Assembly: GCA_965216205.1 (NCBI GenBank) | Contig: OZ244139.1 | Span: forward strand, 5,890,001 to 5,954,000 | DNA from: CADEDH01 sp965216205 | GTDB taxonomy: Bacteria > Actinomycetota > Acidimicrobiia > Acidimicrobiales > SZUA-35 | Length of the DNA stretch: 64,000 nt | Reading direction: 5' to 3' | In this document: positions 7,768-15,965 of the stretch, piece by piece | How positions within the stretch are numbered: position 1 is the first letter of the stretch | Layout of the letters: each line of letters opens with the position of its first letter | Notes under the pieces: generated by a model | Database searches by the model: none | Seen by the model: the letters and a program-made list of their open reading frames with translations, nothing else | What the model was told of the DNA's origin: nothing | Made by a program: the position numbers and the translations under genes

Positions 7768-9651
7768 GTGGGATTGACCCCTGAAGAGATCGAGCGGCGG
7801 GACTTTGCCTCGACACTTCGTGGCTACGACCGCGACGAAGTCCGGAGCTTTCTCAAGACGGTCGGCGACACGGTTCGCGAGCTGCAGAACGAGGTCGCCA
7901 GCGCGGACCGGCGGGCCTCCGAGACCGAGTCGCAGGCGCTCGTCGGTGGCTCCCCCGAGATCGAAGCCGACCGGTTCGGCGCCATCGGCGAGCGCGTCGC
8001 CGAGCTGCTCCGGGTCGGTCACGACTCGGCCGCGGAGCTGCGGGCCAAGGCCGAAGCCGAGGCCGAGGAGTTGCTCGGCAACGCCCGGGGCGAAGCCGAG
8101 CGGATGACCACCGAGGCCGAGGCCACCCTCCTCTCGGCCAGGACCCAGTCCGACACGATGGTCGCGGATGCCCGGTCCGAGGCCGAGAACCTCCTCGTCG
8201 ACTCCCGCCTCGAGGCCGAGACCCTCCTCACCACCGCCGAAGCCGAGGCCGAGGCCCGGCGCACCGCATCCGAGACCGAGGCGGAGAACCTGCGGACCAC
8301 GGCCGGGGCCGAGTCGGAGCGGCTCATGGCCGAGGCCGAGGCCGAGGCCAACGAGCTCCGCCAGCGGGCCACGAACATCCTCACCGACAGCCAGACCCGG
8401 GCCGACGAGCTGTGGGCGTCGGCCCAGGCCGAAGCGCACAAGCTCACCGAGGACGGCAAGCTCCAGGCGGAGCAGATCCGCGAGTCGGCCATCGCCGACG
8501 CCACCAACCATCGGGAGACCGCCGAGCGCGACGTCGCAGCGCTGAAGGAGGAGGTCAACGCCGAAGTCGCCGAGCTCCGGAGCAGCACCGAAGCCGAGAT
8601 GGCGACGCTGCGCGAGACCACCATGGGCGACTGCGATCGCCTCCGGTCCGAAGCCGAGGCCGACGCCGAGCGGATGCGGGGCGACGCCGAGCGGGTGCTC
8701 ACCGAGGGCCAGGCCGAGGCGTCCGAGATCCTGGCCAACGCCAACGCCGAAGCCCAGTCGATCAACGAGGACGCCCACGCCGAGGCCGACCGTATCCGCG
8801 CCGAGGGTGTCGCCACCGCCGAGCAGATGCGGGCCGACGCCGAGGTGTTCGTGGAGACCAAGGAGCGGGAGGGCGAAGAGCTCTACTCCCGGCGTCAGCA
8901 GGAGGCGCACGACTACGTGGCGGCCCGCCACCAGGAGGCCGACGACTACGTCGCAGCCCGCCAGGGCGAGGTCTACAAGAACGCGGCCGAAGCGGAGGCC
9001 GAGCGCGACCGTGCCCTCGCCGGCATCGCCGATGCCAGGGAGCAGGTCAAGGAGCTGCTCGAGCAGGCCAGGGCCCAGAGCGAGTTCATCCGCCAGGAGG
9101 CCGAAGAGGTCATCCGGGCGAAGGTGCGGGCCAACATCGATCAGGCCGAGCGGCGCATCGCCCGCCTGCGGATCACCGAGCAGGCGTCGCGGGAGCGGAT
9201 CATGGCCGCCCAGAGCGAGCTGCAGAGCGCCATCACCCGCCTGGATGCCGAGCCCCTCCAGGAGCTGGGCGACGGTACCGACGATCTCGTGCTCGCCGAG
9301 GCCGAACGGCGGGTGCTGGAGGCCGGCACGGCCGAGCTGCACCAGGCGCCGCCCGTCTCAGCCGCTCCGTCGGTCACGGCCACCCAGCTCCGGCAGGAGC
9401 CGCAGGGCGTGCCGGCGGTCCATGACGACGATGTCATCGAGCTCGACGTGGAGGTCGATCCCCAGCCGGTCGGATCGATGAGCGGCGGGGTCGAAACGGC
9501 CGCCGTGTCCGACGAGCCGGCGCCGCCCGACGTCGACCAGGTGCTGTCGGAGCCGTCGATCGAGCCGCAGGACGAGGATGCGCTCTCCCGCCTGGTTCGA
9601 GAGGCGATGCAGCGGGCGGTCGAGAGCGCCAAGGGCAGCGATCGGGGCTGA
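7768..9651 (+). CDS. DivIVA-domain giant coiled-coil protein
   Basis: The N-terminus (LTPEEIERRDFASTLRGYD, then DEVRSFL) is a DivIVA/Wag31 lipid-binding domain that targets curved or polar membranes. It is followed by some 500 residues of nearly uninterrupted Ala/Glu-rich coiled coil built from AEAEAE-type repeats, including a tandem pair QEAHDYVAAR/QEADDYVAAR, and an acidic Pro-containing C-terminal tail of about 100 residues. At 627 residues it is far longer than standard DivIVA (about 250-300) and closer in style to Scy/FilP polarity scaffolds of Streptomyces. The GTG at 7768 has AGGAG 7 nt upstream, so I prefer it to the start at 7717. Likely role: polar growth or cytoskeletal scaffold; inference from fold. 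Confidence 0.82.
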   Translation: MGLTPEEIERRDFASTLRGYDRDEVRSFLKTVGDTVRELQNEVASADRRASETESQALVGGSPEIEADRFGAIGERVAELLRVGHDSAAELRAKAEAEAEELLGNARGEAERMTTEAEATLLSARTQSDTMVADARSEAENLLVDSRLEAETLLTTAEAEAEARRTASETEAENLRTTAGAESERLMAEAEAEANELRQRATNILTDSQTRADELWASAQAEAHKLTEDGKLQAEQIRESAIADATNHRETAERDVAALKEEVNAEVAELRSSTEAEMATLRETTMGDCDRLRSEAEADAERMRGDAERVLTEGQAEASEILANANAEAQSINEDAHAEADRIRAEGVATAEQMRADAEVFVETKEREGEELYSRRQQEAHDYVAARHQEADDYVAARQGEVYKNAAEAEAERDRALAGIADAREQVKELLEQARAQSEFIRQEAEEVIRAKVRANIDQAERRIARLRITEQASRERIMAAQSELQSAITRLDAEPLQELGDGTDDLVLAEAERRVLEAGTAELHQAPPVSAAPSVTATQLRQEPQGVPAVHDDDVIELDVEVDPQPVGSMSGGVETAAVSDEPAPPDVDQVLSEPSIEPQDEDALSRLVREAMQRAVESAKGSDRG

Positions 9652-9874
9652 CCACCCCCACCACTGGCACGCTCGAAGCCGATCCGCTCCCGGCGTCGTT
9701 GGGGGTGGATCGTTTCGCGTTGTGGCTCGTGACAGATTCCGTCCGGGTGCGACGGGAAGATTGCAGCTCCATGTCGATCCACGTACATCCCTTGTGACCA
9801 GCGCCAAGCGTGGGAGATCGCCGGAAACCCGCTAGAAAAAGGGCAAGAAACCGGGGATCTGTGGAATTTTCCCC

Positions 9875-9903
9875 TTGTCACCTGATCGTTACCGTTGTAA
9901 TCT
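9875..9903 (+). promoter_or_regulatory. Consensus sigma70-type promoter facing the non-coding region
   Basis: TTGTCA (9875-9880), a 17-bp spacer and TAATCT (9898-9903) form the best-matching housekeeping promoter I noticed in the window. It sits in an AT-richer patch and no plausible coding frame follows; transcription would begin near 9910 and run into consecutive hairpins. Confidence 0.6.
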
Positions 9904-9909
9904 GATGGC

Positions 9910-10110
9910 AACATCGTTACGACACTCCAGTGGCCGGTTTACCCATACCGCCCGCGCCACGGTCACTGGGGTGTCGTAGCGGGTAACGCCCGGGTCGGTG
10001 ATTCCTCTCCCCGCCGACCCGGTCGTCGCGTCCAGGACTGGAACACCCTGGACCGACCGCAAACAGCCCGATCCGTTGGCCAGCGTCGCCCGACGGCTCG
10101 GGCTGGTCCG
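9910..10110 (+). ncRNA. Candidate structured non-coding RNA
   Basis: Downstream of the promoter at 9875-9903 lie four successive inverted repeats: a 15-bp stem 9918-9932/9964-9978 (one G-U pair), a perfect 9-bp stem 9990-9998/10014-10022 (CCGGGTCGG/CCGACCCGG), a 7-bp stem 10030-10036/10047-10053 (GTCCAGG/CCTGGAC) and a 7-bp pairing AGCCCGA/TCGGGCT at about 10072-10109. I see none of the hallmark sequences of RNase P RNA, tmRNA or SRP RNA. The family is unknown to me; boundaries are approximate, and the 3' end could extend into the tandem repeat. Confidence 0.45.
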
Positions 10111-10172
10111 CGTCTCCGCCCACCGCGCCTCGCTGGTGCCCGCTGCGATCGAACACGATGGCGGTCCCAGGC

Positions 10173-10643
10173 GTCGTGGGTGAGGCGTTGGCCCGCCAAC
10201 GGGTGGTGCCGGGCCGGGTTGGCGGGTGTGGGCCTCGTGGGTGAGGCTTTGGCCCGCCGACGGGTGGTGCCGGGGCGGGTTGGCGGGTGTGGGCCTCGTG
10301 GGTGAGGCGTTGGGCCGCCGACGGGGTGCTGGAGCGGTGCGGGTGTGGGCCTCGGCGTTGGCGGGTGTGGGCCTCGTGGGTGAGGCGTTGGGCCGCCGAC
10401 GGGGTGCTGGAGCGTGTTGGCGGGTGTGGGCCTCGTGGGTGAGGCGTTGGGCCGCCGACGGGGTGCTGGAGCGTGTTGGCGGGTGTGGGCCTCGTGGGTG
10501 AGGCGTTGGGCCGCCGACGGGGTGCTGGAGCGTGTTGGCGGGTGTAGGCGTCGTGGGTGAGGCGTTGGGCCGCCAACGGGTGGTGCCGGGCCGGGTTGGC
10601 GGGTGTGGGCCTCGTGGGTGAGGCTTTGGCCCGCCGACGGGGG
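10173..10643. repeat. Minisatellite of eight 59/61-bp units abutting recR
   Basis: The landmark GTGGGTGAGG begins at 10176, 10237, 10298, 10376, 10435, 10494, 10553 and 10614. Spacings are 61, 61, 78, 59, 59, 59 and 61. Two unit types occur: 61-bp units with CGGGTGGTGCCGGGC and 59-bp units with CGGGGTGCTGGAGCG; the 78-bp unit holds a partial internal duplication. The array ends at the recR stop codon. Because 59 and 61 are not multiples of three, the long frames running through it shift from unit to unit and are not credible genes. There are no unique spacers, so it is not CRISPR. Confidence 0.93.
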
Positions 10644-11249
10644 TCAGGTCACGCTGTGGCGGCCTTCGATGGCGCGACCCAGCGTCAGCTCGTCGGCGTA
10701 TTCGAGGTCGCCACCGACGGGCAGCCCCGACGCCAACCGGCTCACCTTCACCTCGAACGGGGCGAGGATCTTGGCGGCGATGAAGTTCGCCGTGGTCTCG
10801 CCCTCGAGATTCGGGTTCGTGCAGAGGATCACCTCGGTGATGTCCTCCGACGCCACCCGATGGGCCAACTCCCGGATCTTCAAACTGTCCGGCCCCACGC
10901 CCTCCAGCGGATTGATGGCACCGAGCAGCACGTGGTAGCGGCCCTTGAACGCTCCCGTCTTCTCCAGGGCGGCGATGTCCTTCGGCTCCTCCACCACGCA
11001 CAGCAGCGACGGATCACGGTCGGGATCGGTGCAGATCTGACACTCGCTGCCCTCGGCCACGTTGAAGCAGCGGTCGCAGAACGACACGTTGTCCTTCATG
11101 GCGATGACCGCGTCGGCGAGCCGTTGGGCGTCCACCCGGTCGGTCTTGAGGAGATGGAACGCGATCCGCTGGGCCGACTTCGGACCGATACCCGGCAGGC
11201 GCCCCAGCTCGTCGATCAGCACCTCGACCGACTTCGCGTACGCGCTCAC
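10644..11249 (-). CDS. recR: Recombination mediator RecR
   Basis: This 201-residue DNA clamp loads RecA with RecF/RecO during gap repair. The N-terminal helix-hairpin-helix (LGRLPGIGPKSAQRIAFHLL), the Cys4 zinc finger (FCDRCFN...CQICTD), the TOPRIM domain (LLCVVEEPKDIAALE) and the Walker-B-like end (SRLASGLPVGGDLEYADELTLGRA) are all present. The start is GTG. It is the last gene of the widely conserved dnaX-ybaB-recR order. Its stop codon directly abuts the tandem repeat array at 10173-10643. Confidence 0.97.
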   Translation of the reverse strand: MSAYAKSVEVLIDELGRLPGIGPKSAQRIAFHLLKTDRVDAQRLADAVIAMKDNVSFCDRCFNVAEGSECQICTDPDRDPSLLCVVEEPKDIAALEKTGAFKGRYHVLLGAINPLEGVGPDSLKIRELAHRVASEDITEVILCTNPNLEGETTANFIAAKILAPFEVKVSRLASGLPVGGDLEYADELTLGRAIEGRHSVT

Positions 11250-11305
11250 CGAGCCACCGGCTCCGTATGAGTCGGGCTGTCGCTCGAGCCGTCGATCACC
11301 GGGCG

Positions 11306-11647
11306 TCAGCCGTTCCCGAGGAGGCCGCCGAGGCCGCCGATGTCGGGGAGGTCCATATCGCCGAGCGCGTCGTTCTGCAGCGCGTTCATCTGGGTGGTCA
11401 GATCGTGGAGGGCGGCCAGCACGAGCTCTTCGAGAAGTTCCACGTCGTCGGGGTCGACTGCGTCCGGGGCGATCGTCACCGACCGGAACTCACCGCCACC
11501 GGTGGCCTCGATCGTGACCTTGCCACCACCGGCGGAACCGGTCAGCACCGTTGCCGCCTGCTCCTCCTGGGCCGCCGCCATCTGCTCCTGGAGGGCCTGG
11601 GCCTGTTGCATCAGGTTGTTGAGGTCGAAGCCGCCGTCGTTGCTCAT
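11306..11647 (-). CDS. ybaB: YbaB/EbfC family nucleoid-associated protein
   Basis: This 113-residue protein has the DLNNLMQQAQALQEQM amphipathic helix followed by the beta sheet (VTIEATGGGEFRSVTIAPDAVDPDD) typical of this dimeric DNA-binding family. Its tail is a Gly/Leu-rich segment. A GGAGGACACC sequence precedes the ATG. It lies between dnaX and recR, the conserved context for this family. Its exact role in recombination or nucleoid organisation is not settled. Confidence 0.94.
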   Translation of the reverse strand: MSNDGGFDLNNLMQQAQALQEQMAAAQEEQAATVLTGSAGGGKVTIEATGGGEFRSVTIAPDAVDPDDVELLEELVLAALHDLTTQMNALQNDALGDMDLPDIGGLGGLLGNG

Positions 11648-11667
11648 GGTGTGTCCTCCGGATGTGG

Positions 11668-13758
11668 TCAGTCGGTGCCGGTCTCGATCACCTGCGAGCC
11701 GGGAAAGGCCTTGGTGATGCGGTCGACCCCACGCGACGACTGGTCGTCGGCGTCGGCCAGCTCGGCGACCGGTCCGATGTCGGCCTCCTCGTCGGCGAGG
11801 TCGGTGGGGGAGGAGGGGGGCCGCTCGTCGAGCTTGGCCGGGTCGGTCGGCGCGTCGGACGCGTCGATGACCACCTCGATCGTGATCGGTTGGCCGAAGT
11901 GCTCGGTGAGGGCGTTCTCGACGTCGACCTTCACGTCATCACAACGGTCGCGGTGGATCGGATTCGGGGCACCGAAGCGGATCGTCGAACCGTCGACGCC
12001 CACGATGCGGCCGCCCTTGAACCGGGCCCGGACCTTCTGGCTCAGATCGTCGAGCCGGCTGCCGAGGGCCTCGGTCGCGGTGGCCAGGTCGATGCTCACC
12101 GATGCGCCGAAGCCCGACGTGGGTGCTGTCGTCACGGCTGCGTCCGACACGTCGTTCCCGGCGTCGCCGGCGGTCGAGGGTGGCGGATCGGGAGCGGGAG
12201 CAGGTGTGGCATTCGGTGCAGGCGAAGGGTCGACTTCGCTCCGCGCCTCCCGGGTGGCCACAGTTGCTCCGGCTGCTCGACCAGGGGCGCCGTCGCCGGC
12301 GAGCCCGGCGCGGGGCGAACGCGGCGCCCGAGGTGCCCGTGGCTGCTCGTCGCCGGGGGTGGCTCGACGGGTCTCGTCTCGAGACGCTGTGTTGCCGCCG
12401 GTCGCGTCGCTGCCCGCGGCGGCCGCGGCAGCTCGCCGGGCAGCGGCGGCCGGACCATCGCCTGACGGGGCGGTTCCGGTATGGGCGTGATCGGACCCGC
12501 TGGCACCGCCCTGCGAGGCATCACCGTCGGCGACACCGTCGCCACGTGCGCCGTCGGCAATGCCCTCCCCGGCCGAGTCGGCAGTGGCTGGCGTGCCTTC
12601 GGTCGACGCAGCGTCGTTGGGCACCGCCACCCTCGGACCGGCTGATCCGCCCGCTTCGAGGGCCTCGATCCGGGCCTCCAGCGCCTCGATCTTGGCGAGC
12701 AGGTCCGACTCGTCGCCGGCGGTGCCACGGGTCAACCGGAGGAGCGTCACCTCGAGCGGGACCCGCGGGTCGGGAGCCTGGCGCATCTCCACCAGCGTCT
12801 GGCCGATCGCTTCGAGCGACCGGGTCAACGTCGCCGGACCCAACGACGCGGCCAGTTCCTCGCTCGTCTTCTGGCCGTGATCGTTCAGGTGGCTGAGCGG
12901 CGCCCCCATGGCGGCCAGGAATGCATTGCGGAGGAGGTCGAGCGTGTCCTCGCCGATTGTCCGCGACTCCCGTCCCAGCTCCAGGCCGGTCTGGATCGCA
13001 GCGATCGCCGCAGCCGGATCCCGCTGCCCGATCGCCCGCACCAGCGACTCCGCCACGTCGGTGCCTTCCGGCACGCCACCGGCGGCGGCCACGAGGTCGA
13101 GGGCGGAGAGGGTGTCGCGGGCCGAGCCGCCCCCCTGGCGGAGCACGTACTCGATGGCGTCGTCGTCGACGTCGAGCCCGGCGTCGGCGATGACCGCCCG
13201 GACGTGCTCCTCGAGTACGTCGGCCGGGAGCAAGTGGAACTGGAAGTGCTGGGTCCGGCTCCGGATCGTCGACACGACCTTCTGCGGCTCGGTGGTGGCG
13301 AGCACGAACACGACGTGGTCCGGCGGCTCCTCCAGCGTCTTCAGCAGGGCGTTCTCCGCCCCGGCGCTGAGCATGTGGACCTCGTCGAGGATGTACACCT
13401 TGGTCCGACCGGGGGAGCCGAGGTGCACCTTCGAGATCAGGTCACGGACGTCGTCGACCTTGTTGTTGGAGGCGGCGTCGAGCTCGTGGAGGTCGTACGA
13501 CTTCCCGGTCTCGATCGCCACACAGCTCTCGCAGATCCCGCACGGCTCACCGTCGTCGAGGTCGTTGCAGTTGAGTGCCTTGGCGAGGACCCGGGCGGTC
13601 GAGGTCTTGCCGGTGCCCCGGGGTCCGCTGAAGAGGTAGGCGTGGCCGGTTCGGCTCTCGGCCACGGCCGATCGGAGCCCCGTGGTGACATGCGGCTGGC
13701 CGAGGATCTCGGCGAACTTCTGCGACCGGTAGCGCCGGTAGAGCGACTGATACGCCAC
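11668..13758 (-). CDS. dnaX: DNA polymerase III subunit gamma/tau
   Basis: This is the ATPase of the clamp loader, 696 residues. Walker A GPRGTGKTS is at 45-53, zinc-finger cysteines at 64, 73, 76 and 79, the LDEVHML Walker B near 130, and the sensor region RTQHFQFH follows. After domain III (to about 360) comes a low-complexity Ala/Gly/Ser/Asp linker and a C-terminal tau-like domain. I see no slippery heptamer that would clearly produce a short gamma form. The GTG start has TAGGCT (13765-13770) ending 6 nt upstream, so the transcript is probably leaderless. It heads dnaX-ybaB-recR. Confidence 0.96.
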   Translation of the reverse strand: MAYQSLYRRYRSQKFAEILGQPHVTTGLRSAVAESRTGHAYLFSGPRGTGKTSTARVLAKALNCNDLDDGEPCGICESCVAIETGKSYDLHELDAASNNKVDDVRDLISKVHLGSPGRTKVYILDEVHMLSAGAENALLKTLEEPPDHVVFVLATTEPQKVVSTIRSRTQHFQFHLLPADVLEEHVRAVIADAGLDVDDDAIEYVLRQGGGSARDTLSALDLVAAAGGVPEGTDVAESLVRAIGQRDPAAAIAAIQTGLELGRESRTIGEDTLDLLRNAFLAAMGAPLSHLNDHGQKTSEELAASLGPATLTRSLEAIGQTLVEMRQAPDPRVPLEVTLLRLTRGTAGDESDLLAKIEALEARIEALEAGGSAGPRVAVPNDAASTEGTPATADSAGEGIADGARGDGVADGDASQGGASGSDHAHTGTAPSGDGPAAAARRAAAAAAGSDATGGNTASRDETRRATPGDEQPRAPRAPRSPRAGLAGDGAPGRAAGATVATREARSEVDPSPAPNATPAPAPDPPPSTAGDAGNDVSDAAVTTAPTSGFGASVSIDLATATEALGSRLDDLSQKVRARFKGGRIVGVDGSTIRFGAPNPIHRDRCDDVKVDVENALTEHFGQPITIEVVIDASDAPTDPAKLDERPPSSPTDLADEEADIGPVAELADADDQSSRGVDRITKAFPGSQVIETGTD

Positions 13759-13864
13759 GTTCCGAGCCTACCTTCCGGCCCTGACCGCCCAGCGGTCGTC
13801 AGTGGTTCACCGGTCCGGTTCCTCGTCGACCCGGGCCGCTCGACGCCGCCGATAGGTTTTCGGC

Positions 13865-14554
13865 GTGGCGCAGCTCCGGTTCTACTTCGGCACGATGGGT
13901 TCGGGGAAGAGCACCCAGGCGCTGCAGATCCACCACAACCTGTCGAGCGGCGGGATGCGGGGTGTGCTGCTCACCCAGCTCGACCGGTCGGGCGGTTCGG
14001 TGTCGAGCCGCTTGGGGGTGAGCGCCGAGGCCCACCAGGTCGGTCCCGACACCGACGTGATCGCGCTCGTCCGGGGCATCGCCGAGCGTGCCGGTCCGCT
14101 CGACTACGTGGTCTGCGACGAGGCGCAGTTCTACGATCCCGCTCAGGCCGAGCAACTCGCCGAGCTCGTCGACGCCGACGGGATCGACGTGTACGCCTTC
14201 GGTCTGCTGACCAGCTTCCAGGGCACCCTGTTCCCGGGCACCGTCCGGTTCCTGGAGCTGGCCGACGTCCGCCAGGAGGTGCAGGTGGAGGCCCGCTGCT
14301 GGTGCGGGGCGCCGGCCACCCACAACGCCCGCCTCGTGAACGGTGTGCAGGTGACGAGCGGCGAGCTCAAGGTGGTGGGCGACACCGACCGGGGCGACAC
14401 CAACCAGGCGACACTCGATCTCGACGGCGACGCTCCGGAGATCGCCTACGAGCTCCTCTGCCGCCGCCACTGGCATGAGGGCGCCGCCGGCGCCGTCGCC
14501 CTGGTCTCGCAAGTGGCGGTCAGGCGACCTGCGGCACACGACAGGTTCCGCTGA
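13865..14554 (+). CDS. tdk: Thymidine kinase
   Basis: This type II thymidine kinase phosphorylates thymidine in the salvage pathway. Walker A is GTMGSGKST at 9-17, the DEAQFYDP motif carries the catalytic Glu, FGLLTSFQGTLFPG is the lasso-region motif, and zinc ligands are in CWCGAP and CRRHW. At 229 residues it is slightly longer than typical. The GTG start is preceded by TAGGTT (13853-13858) ending 6 nt upstream with no Shine-Dalgarno site. It is divergent from dnaX. Its last codons overlap, antisense, the 3' part of the SRP RNA gene. Confidence 0.95.
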   Translation: MAQLRFYFGTMGSGKSTQALQIHHNLSSGGMRGVLLTQLDRSGGSVSSRLGVSAEAHQVGPDTDVIALVRGIAERAGPLDYVVCDEAQFYDPAQAEQLAELVDADGIDVYAFGLLTSFQGTLFPGTVRFLELADVRQEVQVEARCWCGAPATHNARLVNGVQVTSGELKVVGDTDRGDTNQATLDLDGDAPEIAYELLCRRHWHEGAAGAVALVSQVAVRRPAAHDRFR

Positions 14555-14630
14555 GAGCTGCTGCCTTCCGGCCCTGACTCGGTTCACGAGCTACCGTTGC
14601 ACAGGGCCCGACCACCACCTGCCAGAGCAG
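14530..14630 (-). ncRNA. ffs: Bacterial small signal recognition particle RNA
   Basis: On the minus strand GAGTCAGGGCC, GGAA and GGCAGCAGCTC (within 14555-14580) make the highly conserved SRP helix 8: a GGAA tetraloop flanked by the symmetric internal loop that binds Ffh. GTGAACCGAG precedes it as expected. An outer helix pairs GGCAGGT (14617-14623) with ACCTGTC (14540-14546). Total length is about 100 nt; ends are approximate. ffs commonly lies near dnaX, as here, but tdk is placed between them on the other strand and its 3' end overlaps the RNA. A TAGGAT box on the minus strand near 14690 could be the promoter. Confidence 0.85.
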
Positions 14631-14781
14631 GACGGACGGCGCCCCGCCCGAAGCGAGATTCCTCGCATCAGACGGTTGGCGTTCCACTATCCTACCGAGT
14701 CTTGCCGGTCTCCGGACCGGACCCCACCAACGTCGAGCGGCACGCCAACGATGCGTCGGACGCTCGGCGCCCGGTGGCGAA

Positions 14782-14866
14782 GGAGGAGTGCGAGAGCGGC
14801 CGAATCGGCACGCTTGGAAAGCGTGTGACCTTCACGGGTCCGTGGGTTCGAATCCCACCTCCTCCG
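14782..14866 (+). tRNA. tRNA-Ser(GGA)
   Basis: The 85-nt cloverleaf has acceptor stem GGAGGAG/CTCCTCC with G discriminator, anticodon stem-loop CACGC-TTGGAAA-GCGTG (anticodon GGA, reading UCC/UCU), a long type-II variable arm and T-arm GTGGG-TTCGAAT-CCCAC. CCA is not encoded. Confidence 0.96.
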
Positions 14867-14870
14867 CGTC

Positions 14871-14889
14871 GGACCTGCGGAGCAGGTCC
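14871..14889 (+). terminator. Hairpin directly after tRNA-Ser(GGA)
   Basis: GGACCTGC and GCAGGTCC form a perfect 8-bp stem with a GGA triloop, beginning 5 nt after the tRNA. No T-tract follows, as is common for high-GC terminators. Its right half begins the direct repeat described at 14876-15008. Confidence 0.6.
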
Positions 14890-15008
14890 TCACCGAGTTC
14901 GCCGTCGGCGAACGTCGTCGGCTGGGGTCGTCCGTGTTGGTTCGGGTGTTCTCGCTTGCGGGGGTGTCGGATGTGCGGAGCAGGTCCTTGCCGAGCTCGC
15001 CTTCGGCT
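14876..15008. repeat. Pair of ~34-bp imperfect direct repeats
   Basis: Copies at 14876-14909 and 14974-15008 share TGCGGAGCAGGTCCT followed by CCGAG, TCGCC and TCGGC blocks with about five mismatches. They flank the space between the tRNA and the 3' end of the next gene. No integrase lies nearby. Confidence 0.7.
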
Positions 15009-15011
15009 GAA

Positions 15012-15965
15012 TCAGGATTCGAGGGCCTGGATCTCGCCGACGCCGTAGTCGACGGTGGCCGTGGGGTTGGCGGTTCCGAACTCGCCCTGGGGAACGGTGT
15101 CGACGAACCAGGTGAACGCCCACTCCGTGGTGACCGACACCGAGTACACGGCGCCGGCCTGGTCGGCCGACGACGACAGGTACTCATGGGAGCAGGTCGT
15201 CGCCGTCTCGGGAAGGCCCGGCTGCCATTCCACCGGCGGGCCCGGGCACTCGATCGGGGTCGAGCTGTCACCGGGGTCCCAGGTCGCCAGGCGCGGCGTC
15301 GCTACGACCCTGACCGTGATGCCGCCCTCCGACGCCCGCCCCTCGAGTGGGACCCAGCTGTCGGGCGGCACCCAGAACCACGTGGGGATTCGCACGATGC
15401 CGAAGGAGTCGCTACCGGCGGGCGGGTTGAGCTGGATGTCGGGATCGGGCACCGAGATCTGGGCCATCGCCTCGTCACGGAGCGCGATCAGGTCGACCAC
15501 CGGCGTGCCGGCCTGCGTGACGAAGTAGCCGACCGGTCCACCGGCGCCCTGACAGGTCACCAGGATGGTGAAGTAGACCTCACCCTCTACGAGGACGGGA
15601 TCACCCGGCAGCCGGGAGTCGTTCACCGCGTCGTAGTTCTCCGGCGGGATCTGACCCTGGTTCGCCACCGTCACGGTGAACCCCGGCTGGTACGAACCGA
15701 GGCCGGTTCGTGGGATGTTGCACAGCCGGTTCCAGCGGTCGGCCGCCGACTCCGGCGTCCCCGAATCCGTGTCGCTGTCGCCATCGCCGTCGTGGGAATG
15801 GGCCCGCTCACCGATACAGGTGGCCCGCCCGGTCTGCTCGTCCGTCACGGTGGTCTCGCAGAGGGGATGGGCCGACGCCGCCGACGACCCGAACCAGGCC
15901 AACGCCACAATCGACCCCGCCACCGCCACGAGCAGCCCGACCGCACGGCGCCGGCGAACGGTCAC
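15012..15965 (-). CDS. Secreted protein of unknown function
   Basis: I do not recognise this family. The 317-residue protein starts with MTVRRRR and a hydrophobic core (VGLLVAVAGSIVALAWFG) ending in an ASA/HP signal-peptidase site, so it is exported. An acidic Asp/His/Ser linker (about residues 55-75) follows, then a domain with several Cys residues and PTWFWVPPDSWVPLEG, rich in Pro and Trp. The GTG start overlaps the stop codon of the upstream lipoprotein gene by 4 bp, so the two are translationally coupled and probably work together at the cell surface. Confidence 0.75.
   Translation of the reverse strand: MTVRRRRAVGLLVAVAGSIVALAWFGSSAASAHPLCETTVTDEQTGRATCIGERAHSHDGDGDSDTDSGTPESAADRWNRLCNIPRTGLGSYQPGFTVTVANQGQIPPENYDAVNDSRLPGDPVLVEGEVYFTILVTCQGAGGPVGYFVTQAGTPVVDLIALRDEAMAQISVPDPDIQLNPPAGSDSFGIVRIPTWFWVPPDSWVPLEGRASEGGITVRVVATPRLATWDPGDSSTPIECPGPPVEWQPGLPETATTCSHEYLSSSADQAGAVYSVSVTTEWAFTWFVDTVPQGEFGTANPTATVDYGVGEIQALES

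Noticed and set aside
9918..10053. RNase P RNA, tmRNA or 6S RNA
   Set aside because: The conserved sequence blocks of RNase P RNA and tmRNA are absent, and the consecutive short hairpins do not make the long bubble-containing rod of 6S RNA.
10173..10643. CRISPR array
   Set aside because: There are no unique spacers: the units are continuous 59/61-bp tandem repeats, and no cas genes are in the window.
9889..11001. Long minus-strand reading frame with Pro/Arg/His-rich repeats over the tandem array and recR
   Set aside because: Unit lengths of 59 and 61 bp change the reading phase, the frame runs out of phase through the clear recR gene, and the composition is that of a GC-rich shadow frame.
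11668..13758. Programmed frameshift in dnaX making a gamma subunit
   Set aside because: I saw no A-rich slippery heptamer in this GC-rich gene.
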